The position numbers and the translations under genes are program-made. Shown piece by piece: positions 1 through 7,800 of a DNA stretch of 19,535 nucleotides. This DNA is from Bacteroidota bacterium. Lineage in GTDB: Bacteria > Bacteroidota > Bacteroidia > Bacteroidales > FEN-979. The notes beneath the pieces are model-generated. The model was not told where the DNA came from and searched no databases. It saw only the letters and a program-made list of their open reading frames with translations. The first letter of the stretch is position 1. Every line of letters starts with the position of its first letter. The stretch is taken from assembly GCA_026391755.1 (NCBI GenBank), contig JAPLDN010000352.1, forward strand, positions 1-19,535. The letters are read 5' to 3'.

Positions 1-210
1 TTCCCTGGTCGTTTTCTACCGCCTGTATCATTATCTTCTGAGAGTCCCATTGGTAAGGGAACTATTATATTATACCTCATTGACCCGTCTCAGGGCATGG
101 AGGCGTTACAAGCCATCGAAGAAAATGATTTCACAATTGCCATAAACTATTACCGAGATCCTGGAAAATTTGGGAAGCAGGATAAAATTCGAAAGGTGAT
201 CAGTCTTTGA
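1..210 (+). CDS. 3' end of an unrecognised gene (partial)
   Basis: Frame 1 is open from the window edge to a TGA at 208-210, giving the last 69 residues of a protein whose start lies outside the window. The visible part has an alternating hydrophobic stretch (GTIILYLIDP) and a charged C-terminus ending KQDKIRKVISL. I do not recognise a family and assign no function. The gene converges on the FISUMP gene of the other strand and their 3' ends overlap by 11 bp. An open frame this short could occur by chance, so the call is moderate. Confidence 0.55.
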   Translation, partial: FPGRFLPPVSLSSESPIGKGTIILYLIDPSQGMEALQAIEENDFTIAINYYRDPGKFGKQDKIRKVISL

Positions 211-868
211 CACAGCGGACTGAATTGCCGCATTGTTTAAGGCTTGTATGGAGCCAGAGGTCATCGCTGTTGCAGGCAAGGCTGCGGATCCTGGCAAAAT
301 TAACCTCGCTTTCGTTGGAACACCACCAATGGCCAATCACCCTGATACCCTGAAATGAACTCACTTCACGGGAACCTCCCGGCAATGCATCGAACCCGGT
401 TAAATTGTTCCCGTTGCAATCATCACCCTCATTTCCCCAGCCAGTTGTGCTCTTCATGCCTTTTCCCGGCTTGTCGCCTTCGGTGGGGATATGGGTAAAT
501 ACCAGCCACTCCATGTCGGCGGGGATATGCCAGCCTTTGGGGGCCAACCCCCTTTTGTCATTAACAGCGAACCAGTTATACAATTTACCGTATTTGTGGC
601 CGTTGAGGGCGCTGAAGTCATAATAACACCAGCAACCGGTACGGCTTTCACAATAACGGTCCCATTCTGCGGCTGTTTTAGCTTCAGGTATTGCATCCCC
701 GTTACTGTAATGCGCAGTATTAAGGTTCTCGGCCATCCATACCTTGTTAGCAATGACCAGGGTGTTATAGTTATTCCCTTCCCTGTCCCTCATCATCCCC
801 TGGGATCTTGCAGGTCCCTGACAGATGAGTATGCATAACATAAAAAGACAAACTGAAAGTCTTTTCAT
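200..868 (-). CDS. Secreted FISUMP-domain (Fib_succ_major, TIGR02145) protein
   Basis: A 222-residue protein with an N-terminal signal peptide (MKRLSVCLFMLCILICQG, cleavage probably near residue 22). The rest is one Fibrobacter succinogenes major paralogous domain. Typical signatures are visible: DREGNNYNTLVIANKVWMAE near the start, YGKLYNWFAV, LAPKGWHIP, an LPGGSR motif, a WWCSNE motif, and a C-terminal SVRCVKD. These domains are common in secreted or surface proteins of Bacteroidota and Fibrobacteres; their function is unknown. The start at 868 is preferred over an in-frame ATG at 910, because a promoter-like TTG-N19-TATCTTCG lies at 886-915, between the two candidates. A single domain with no sorting tail is visible, so it may be a free secreted protein. 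Confidence 0.85.
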   Translation of the reverse strand: MKRLSVCLFMLCILICQGPARSQGMMRDREGNNYNTLVIANKVWMAENLNTAHYSNGDAIPEAKTAAEWDRYCESRTGCWCYYDFSALNGHKYGKLYNWFAVNDKRGLAPKGWHIPADMEWLVFTHIPTEGDKPGKGMKSTTGWGNEGDDCNGNNLTGFDALPGGSREVSSFQGIRVIGHWWCSNESEVNFARIRSLACNSDDLWLHTSLKQCGNSVRCVKD

Positions 869-885
869 TGTAAACTGATTTAAAG

Positions 886-915
886 CGAAGATAATTATTT
901 TTACTAACATCGCAA
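886..915 (-). promoter_or_regulatory. Candidate Bacteroidota promoter of the FISUMP gene
   Basis: On the minus strand TATCTTCG (886-893) matches the -7 consensus TAnnTTTG at five of six fixed positions. A TTG (913-915) stands 19 bp upstream, the usual -33 spacing. The start codon at 868 follows 17 nt after the box. This arrangement decides the start codon, because the alternative ATG at 910 would lie inside the promoter. Confidence 0.5.
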
Positions 916-971
916 CGCTATGGAATATTCATTATGGTCGTTATTACTGTAATGATCGTCATGAAAATAAC

Positions 972-979
972 TACTTTTG
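972..979 (+). promoter_or_regulatory. Candidate -7 box of the SDR gene
   Basis: TACTTTTG is an exact TAnnTTTG match, 26 nt before the ATG at 1006. No good TTG is seen at the -33 position. It lies downstream of the longer in-frame start at 934 and therefore argues for 1006 as the real start. Confidence 0.45.
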
Positions 980-1005
980 GCGGGTCAACAATACCGGACA
1001 GAAAT

Positions 1006-1770
1006 ATGGAAATTCGGTTTGATGGAAAGATCGTCCTGGTAACCGGGGCCTCGAGAGGAATAGGGCGGGCTATCGCTTTACAGTTTGCACAATCAGGCGC
1101 AATTGTAGCTGCACAGTATCATTCGAACTATAAGGGGGTGAAAGCCCTGCTGGCTGAGTTGCCAGGTCCGGGGCACGCATGTCTGCCCGCTGATCTGGGA
1201 AATCCGGAAGATATTGAAAAGCTTGCAGGGTCTGTAATTAAACTTTTCGGCCGTATCGACATACTCATAAACAATGCCGGTATTTTTGAAGAGAAGGATA
1301 TGGCTTCAATGACATCCGGGGCTTTTATGGAATACTGGGACCGTACAATAGCTGTTAATTTAAGTGGACCTGCTTTAATTTCTCATATCATCAGCAGGCA
1401 AATGATAAAGCTGGGGGGAGGCAGGATCGTAAATATTTCTTCGAGGGGTGCTTTCAGGGGAGAGCCTGATGCCTGGGCCTATGGTGCTTCCAAAGCCGGG
1501 TTGAACGCCCTTGGACAAAGCATGGCCAAAGCCCTTGCCCCCCATGGTGTATATGTTTATACACTGGCTCCCGGCTTCGTGGAAACGGATATGACAAAGC
1601 CCTGCCTGAAAGGGAAGCGGAAAGCGGAGATTCTCAGTCAGAGCCCGATGAATCGCATTGCATCACCCGATGAAATAGCCGGGGCAGTCGTGATGCTTTG
1701 CGCAAAAGGAAACGAATATATGACCGGCTGTATAGTGGATATGAACGGGGCATCTTATCTCAGGAGCTGA
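1006..1770 (+). CDS. Short-chain dehydrogenase/reductase (FabG-like SDR)
   Basis: A 254-residue classical SDR, the usual length for the family. It is an NAD(P)(H)-dependent oxidoreductase expected in the cytosol. Visible motifs are the cofactor-binding TGASRGIG (residues 13-20), NNAG (89-92), the catalytic Ser in NISSRG (about 145-146), the YGASK active site (Tyr159, Lys163) and the PGFVETDM segment after the active site. The C-terminus (YMTGCIVDMNGA) is the typical end of 3-oxoacyl-ACP reductase-like members. The Asp or Arg choice that would fix NADH versus NADPH is not certain, and substrate cannot be read from sequence. An in-frame ATG at 934 would add 24 residues without SDR character and lies upstream of the -7 box, so 1006 is chosen. 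The gene appears to stand alone, divergent from the FISUMP gene. Confidence 0.9.
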   Translation: MEIRFDGKIVLVTGASRGIGRAIALQFAQSGAIVAAQYHSNYKGVKALLAELPGPGHACLPADLGNPEDIEKLAGSVIKLFGRIDILINNAGIFEEKDMASMTSGAFMEYWDRTIAVNLSGPALISHIISRQMIKLGGGRIVNISSRGAFRGEPDAWAYGASKAGLNALGQSMAKALAPHGVYVYTLAPGFVETDMTKPCLKGKRKAEILSQSPMNRIASPDEIAGAVVMLCAKGNEYMTGCIVDMNGASYLRS

Positions 1771-1789
1771 AAGAAGCCGCGACAGGGCA

Positions 1790-1820
1790 GGGGGCTTAAA
1801 ACCCCGGTAAAATATTTTTT
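1790..1820 (+). terminator. Weak hairpin followed by T-rich run after the SDR gene
   Basis: GGGG (1791-1794) can pair with CCCC (1802-1805) across a seven-base loop, followed by a T-rich stretch from about 1812. The stem is only four to five pairs, so a working intrinsic terminator is uncertain. Confidence 0.25.
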
Positions 1821-1841
1821 ATTTTGAAAATCGGGAATTTG

Positions 1842-1849
1842 TAACTTAG
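1842..1849 (+). promoter_or_regulatory. Possible -7 box of the methyltransferase gene
   Basis: TAACTTAG differs from TAnnTTTG at one fixed position and ends 19 nt before the TTG start at 1869, the same distance as at other starts in this window. The only nearby TTG (1824-1826) is 15 bp upstream, shorter than usual. It supports the unusual start weakly. Confidence 0.3.
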
Positions 1850-1868
1850 CAATTAAGAATTATCCCTC

Positions 1869-2549
1869 TTGGCATCTTATTACGACACATCCTTATCTGC
1901 GCTGCGGCTGAAGAAATGTTACGACATTGCGCCTTCGCGAATCAGGCAATACCTGCAGGCTGAAATTGATTTTGTGCTGAAAAAGATTAACCGCATGGAT
2001 GTCGTACTGGAACTCGGCTGTGGCTACGGGCGTATAATTCCGCATTTGTCAAAGAAGGCAAAATATGTTCATGGGATCGACACTTCCATGCCAAGTTTGC
2101 TGCTTGCAAAGGAGCTGCTGAAAAATGTTCAGCATCATTTTCTTCAGCACATGAACGCTACGAAACTGGCATACAGCGCAAATACCATGGATATTGTGCT
2201 ATGTCTCCAGAATGGTATTTCTGCCTTCAATTCCGACCAGCGGGCCCTGGTCAAAGAGGCAGTGAGGGTAACCAAGCCCGGAGGAACAGCCATTTTCTCA
2301 ACATATTCTGAGAAATTCTGGGATCACAGGCTAAAGTGGTTTGAGCTCCAGTCGAAAAACGGCCTGATAGGCGAGATCGATACTGAAAAGACCAGGAACG
2401 GAAATATAATCTGCAAGGATGGCTTTTGTGCAACAACCATCAGTCAGAAAAAGTTCCTTGAACTAACGCGCTGGATACGCGGAATTAAAGTTGCTGTGAG
2501 GGAAGTGGATGATTCCTGCCTGTTTTTTATCATCCGGAAAATGAAATAG
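1869..2549 (+). CDS. Class I SAM-dependent methyltransferase, TTG start
   Basis: A 226-residue Rossmann-fold methyltransferase. Motif I is LELGCGYGR (residues about 47-55), the acidic residue that holds the SAM ribose is Asp71 in HGIDTS, motif IV is the MDIVLCLQNGISAF segment (about 107-120), and the post-motif VTKPGGTAIFST follows. The substrate is not evident; it resembles the Methyltransf_11/25 group acting on small molecules. The start is TTG at 1869: an in-frame TAA lies at 1854-1856 and there is no ATG before residue 43, which would fall just before motif I. The N-terminal stretch (YYDTSLSALRLKKCYDIAP) also looks like the conserved beginning of such enzymes. It converges on the broken pbpC with 17 bp between stops and has no evident operon partner. 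Confidence 0.85.
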   Translation: MASYYDTSLSALRLKKCYDIAPSRIRQYLQAEIDFVLKKINRMDVVLELGCGYGRIIPHLSKKAKYVHGIDTSMPSLLLAKELLKNVQHHFLQHMNATKLAYSANTMDIVLCLQNGISAFNSDQRALVKEAVRVTKPGGTAIFSTYSEKFWDHRLKWFELQSKNGLIGEIDTEKTRNGNIICKDGFCATTISQKKFLELTRWIRGIKVAVREVDDSCLFFIIRKMK

Positions 2550-2566
2550 GGATTTCTCCCGGGATT

Positions 2567-4881
2567 TTATTGATTTTTTCCTGAAGGCGCTGTATTTTTC
2601 TCTTTTGTAAGGATCTCAAACCCTATGCTGATGGATTCCCCGCTCTGGTCGACCAGGGTAAGGCGGTGAAATCCCCTTTCGGGCGAGAGGGCCATCTGGT
2701 GGGACTGCTTTGTTGAGCCGATGAACTGGTCATCGAGGTGCCAGTGGATAGTTGCATCCGGATTATGATGGGCGGCTTTAAAAACGGTGCTGCCTGTTTT
2801 CCCGTCCAGGTCGACCGGCACATAGATCATGCTCCCGTCCTTCGGATAGATCAGGTCCATATTGCGGTTGCCGGTATTCTGCTCGCAGTCTTTCCGGAAT
2901 GGGGGAAGCGTCCGGTAGAAAGGGTTTTTTGTACGGAAGTACCATTCCTGCACCGGAGGGAGAACAAACCAAGAAACATGCTGCATGTTATCTGTGGATT
3001 CGCATCCCGAGTTTACCTGGTATTGCCCTGTTTTGTCAAGGTGGATAAGCTGGTGAAAAGGACAGGCCGGGGTTCGGATCCCGTTTTTTTGTACCCAGGC
3101 CGAATCCCTGTATTCGCATATATAGGAAGCCCTGTAACCGCTGTAGCGGCAAACCGGAATTTTAACCATCTCCTCAACAGGCATCCGGAACCATGTGGTG
3201 GCCGGAAGCGATTTAAAAATATCGAACAGAATGGGGGCGGCAACACCTATACCTGTCAGTCCCGTCCTTCCTTCCCCCGAAGCGTTCCCAACCCATACGG
3301 CAACCACGTACTCAGGTGTTACTCCAACCGACCATGCATCCCGGTTCCCGAAGCTGGTCCCGGTTTTCCAGGCGATCTTACATGAGGATGAGAACTGCTG
3401 CCATTGCGCTTCCTCATCGGGACGGGCAACTTCCACCATAGCTTCAAAGGTCAGCCATATGGAAGCTGCGTCAAACCAGGAGGAATGGCTGTCATAGGAG
3501 ACTTTCCCAGGGTCGCCCCCAGCAATGAGAAGAGGCGGGTGAAAATCAGATTTGTTATACCCCAAATGACCAGGGGAGAAATGGTTCAGGCTGCGGGCCA
3601 TGGAAGCATACATCCCGGCCAGGTCCCAGAGTCTGGCTTCGGCCCCGCCCAGTATGATCGCCAGACCGTAATGGTCGGCCGGTTTGGTGAGGGTGGTCAG
3701 CCCGATATTTTTCAGAAGGTTGTAAAAAGGAGTATAACCGTATGTTTGCAGCATTTTTACAGCAGGGATGTTCAGCGATCTTGATAAGGCACGTTTAGCC
3801 GGCACAGCACCGTCATAGGTGAGATTGTAATTTTCGGGTATAAACCCTCCAATCTGTACAGGGATGTCAGGGATGAGAGTATTCGGGAGGATCAGGGCAT
3901 CATTGAGCATTGCAGCATACAGGAAGGGCTTCATAATGCTGCCAGTGCTGCGGGGGGAAACGATAACATCCACATCGTTCCCGTAATCGGTTTTGCCCAT
4001 GCGCTTCAGGTTACCTGCATAGGCAAGCACATTCCCTGTATTTACCTCCACCACAATAGCCGCAGCATTATGGATCTCATTGGCGGCAAGCTGGATCCCG
4101 TGCAGTTCAAGGATATTGTTGACCCTTACCTGCAAACCCCCGTCGAGAGTGGTCAGGATTTTTTCCCCTTTGTGTCATTCCTTTGTAAGCCTCACAAGCA
4201 GGTGAGGTGAAAGGCCGGGAAGGGGAAAAGGTTTTAAAGGCAGGGGCTCGCTTTTCGCAAGTTCGCAGGTGCTGAGGTCAATTTTCCCCTGGTACCATAA
4301 CCTGTCGAGTAGGCGGTTCCGTTTTGCCAACAGGTCCCTGGGGTTCCTCCCGGGGTAGATCAGGCCTCCACCCCAATTACGTTGCCCCCGAATGGTGCAT
4401 GGGAAGCATAAAGCCTCAGGATTTCCTGCTTGGAATGGGTAAGTTCCATGAAAAACGCCAGGCAAATTTCAATGGTTTTTTCCACATAAGTGCGTGCCCT
4501 GTTCTTTCTCGCGAGCCTGATCACCTGCATGCTGATCGTGCTTCCCCCGCTGATGATCTTATGGTGCCTTAAATTGAGGAACGCCGCCCGTATCATAGCA
4601 GCCGGGTTGAACCCGGGATGGTATCGGAACCATTGGTCTTCATAGCAAATGATGGCTTTTCTAAATTTCTCTGGTACTTCGCTGCTTTCGGGGAAACGCC
4701 ATTGCTGGTCGGCCGAGATCCTTGCCCCCAGCAGCCGCATTTCACGGTCATAAGCCACTGTAGATGTGGGATCATTGAACAAATGACGGGGCCATGCGAT
4801 GAGCAGCAGGAAATACAACAGTAAAACCGGGGCAAACCAGTAATACCACTTCCATGAAGAGAAAATCCGCCACTTCATCAC
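2567..4881 (-). pseudogene. pbpC: pbpC (penicillin-binding protein 1C), broken by deletion/frameshift and nonsense codon
   Basis: The order of domains is that of bifunctional PBP1C: a membrane anchor (residues 12-29), GT51 transglycosylase with catalytic Glu81 in ICYEDQWF and GGSTISMQ at 112-119, transpeptidase with SIMK (Ser codon at 3938-3940), SLN and KTGTS, and a C-terminal BiPBP_C-like domain. Two lesions interrupt it. After HAPFGGNVIGVEA the frame ends at 4360-4362 while coding resumes in another frame as LIYPGRNP. By comparison with the family about 30 residues (the ASWxY...LAVLPxxP block) are absent, so this is a deletion with frameshift. Farther on, an in-frame TGA at 4175-4177 follows HLLVRLTKE, and the same frame continues as HKGEKILTTLD. 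The start is GTG 4881 or ATG 4878, 10 bp after the macroglobulin stop. The three pieces could be made as fragments, but a working enzyme is unlikely. The rest is well conserved, so the decay looks recent. Confidence 0.88.
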
Positions 4882-4891
4882 CCGGTCATGT

Positions 4892-7800
4892 TTATTTCCC
4901 TACCTCAACCCAATGGCCGGGAACACGGGCGTTTATGATGTCATAGTACATGGCTTCGCATTGCATTGGCGGCTGGTAGAATCTTCCCTGGTAGGTAGCC
5001 ATCAGCAGGACCTTAAACGTTTTGGTCTCACCGGCATCCAGGTCGAAATACGTAAGCACCCTGTCGTCGCGCACATCCTGGTAAGTATATACCGATGCTT
5101 TGGTAAGCGCCGAAGCCATTTCACTCATCCGGGAGTTCATGATCTCCCAGCCCGAAGGGAACACCTGCGAGAGCGCAAGGTTCTGGTATGGCCCAAGCAG
5201 ACCGGGATTATTTATCTTCACAACGGTGATGAAGTTAGTCCCCTGCTCCAGGCTGCCGGTATTGATCTTTTCTCCTTTCAGCCCGGTGTAGGATACATTC
5301 AGTGTAAGGTTGTTGCTGGCGGATGAGGAATCCCCGTAAGCCGGCGTCCCCTTGATCAGGAGCTTTGCGTAGATTACATTCTTCCCCTTGTTGCTCACTT
5401 CCAGGTTCTGCTTTTGGCCGGGTAACGGGTCAATAGCTGAAACGGAAACTGATTTTGCAGTATTGACATCGACCTTGTTTTTACCATCAATGCTGAAAGA
5501 AGCATTGATACCGCTGACAGTCGAAGTTCCATAGAAATCACAAAGGGCAATAAGGCAATATGCGCTGGTTTGAGTGCTCAGCCATCCCGCCTTGTTCAGC
5601 TCTCCTGCAATGCTTTGGGCAAGGGGAGCAGCTTTGGTCTTCATGTTCAGCATCGTCAGGACTTCAAGGATCATGGCCTTATCGCGAAGCACGGTTCCGT
5701 ATGTTCCCCACATCTCGACATAAGGTTCAACGCTCGTCCCGATCCCATTGACCAGTTGTTGTGCGGCTTCAGGCTTGCCTGCAAGCAGGTATGCCCCGGC
5801 CAGCCTCCATTTTGCAGCAAGGGCAAGGTCTTTTTTCTCGAGCAGCTTGTTCATGGCCCCTAGTTCTGGCGCCCTGGCCAGTGCCAGTGTATACAGGCGG
5901 TAAGCCTGTACAAGGTCGTTGTTCGACCAGCTGGCATTGGCAGTCCAAGAAACAGCTTTTTCCTTCTGGAAGGCTTTCCACGCTCCCAGGAAAGCGGGAG
6001 GGAGAACAAAGCCTTTCTTTTCTGCTTCCAGCATAAAATGACCGGCATAGCAGGTGCCCCAGTCGTCGGCATAAGCCGAACCCGGCCAGTATGCGAACCC
6101 GCCGTTAGGCAGCTGGAATGACCTCAACATCTGTATACCTGCCTTGATATTCCGAACAGTACCTGCCTTGGTATCAGAGCTGAGCTCAACCAGGACTATC
6201 AGGAACAGCTGGGGAAATACTGATGAAGTCATTTGTTCAATGCAGCCATAAGGATAATGTACCAGGTACGAAAGCCATTTCTGAAAGTTCAGAGGAGGCA
6301 TGGAAGAAAGTTCAATTGAACCGCTGTTGGTCCCTGGTATCCCCCTCGCAGTAAATCCCGTATTCCAGCTTCCACCGGGGGATATAGCCTTTTCAAACAA
6401 ATCAGTTACAGGCAGGTTTGGATCCCTGATATCTATTTCAATGGTATTTTCTGCTCTTTCATTCCCGCTAAGTGCAATGATCTTAACTTTTGCGATGCCT
6501 GTCATCTCACCCGTTTTAAGGTCGAAATTCACCAGCTGGTCGCCGATTTCGCTGAAGTTCAATTCACGGGTGTTCAAGCCGTTCACCTGGAAAAAGTTGT
6601 TGACCTCCAGGCTGACTTTGACGTTTTTCACCGTTTTCTCCATGGCAAACACGCTTACCGGGAGTTTTACAGTTTCGCCGGGGCCAAGCACCCTGGGCAG
6701 GGTTCCCTGCACCATCAGGGCTTTTTTCACAGGCACAGTCTGTTCTTCAGAACCATACGCTCCCTTATAGCCTGCAACGACCATCACTCTCACCGACCCT
6801 ATATATTCGGGCATAGTGAACGTGGTGGTTCGCGATTCCCCTTTCCGGAGTTCAAACGGACCAAAGAATTTGACCATGGCTTTAAAGCGGTTGGCTTTAA
6901 GGCTGCTTCTGCGGATCAGGTCCTGGTCCCCTCCAATACTGAGTATCCTCTGCAGGTCACCGCTGAAGGCGCCCATTACCTGGTCAAAGAGGTCCCAGGT
7001 TTTAATGCCAAGCGCTTCCCTTGCATAGAATACACTCCAGGCATCGGGGGTTTTAAACCTTGTGAGATCGAGAAGTCCCTCATCCACAATAGCTAGTGTG
7101 TATGTCATGGGATGTCCGTTAGCTTCTTTCACTGTAATGGATGCCTGTTGCATGGGGGCAAGCTTGCCTTTAATGCTGATGGCAGGTTTCAGGTGTGTTT
7201 CCGGGTTTTCAACAAATACCGGCACTACCCCGTAAAGCCTTATTGGCAGGTCATTTTTGCTTTGTGCATGAGGCTGGATGAGGGTTACGAAAGCATAGCA
7301 GTTTGGAGCCATATCTTCGGTGATCTTAAAGCTGATATCGGTGCTGCCTTTGCTTGTCGGGGTCCAGAAGGATTTCAGTATCCTGGAGCCGTTCTCGACT
7401 GTAAGCAGGGCCCTGCCGTCAGGTGATGTCGGGAGGCTCAGTTTGACTGTCTCACCAACAGTATATTTTGATTTATCGGTTGTAAGCGTGAGCATTGCAG
7501 CGGCCTGTTTTTCTCCCCCCGGCATGCGGAAGTAACCGGGCCAGTCAACATATACCACTTTCCCTGCAATATGTCCCGAGGACCTGTCGGTAACCTTGAT
7601 GAGATATCTTCCCCACTCATCATATTCAACCCTGAACTGGTATATTCCTTTGCCGCCGGCTGTTCTCACTGTTGCCGAATCAACCGGGCGCAGATGGGAA
7701 GTGGAAACAAAATCGGCCGAATTCCTTTCCGAATCGTCCCACCACCACTTCCATTCCAGTTTGAACACTTCAACTTTAAGCCTGTTCGAGGGAACAATAT

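Noticed and set aside
934..1005. Longer N-terminus for the SDR
   Set aside because: It carries no SDR sequence and lies upstream of an exact -7 promoter box at 972-979.
2738..3784. Plus-strand open frames of 215 and 126 residues opposite pbpC
   Set aside because: They are antisense shadows of the conserved pbpC sequence, with no recognisable domains; the minus strand carries the PBP motifs.
4175..4177. Recoding of TGA (as Trp or selenocysteine) in pbpC
   Set aside because: TGA ends other intact genes in this window (SDR, FISUMP, pabB), so the code is standard, and PBP1C is not a selenoprotein family. The deletion upstream also marks the gene as broken.
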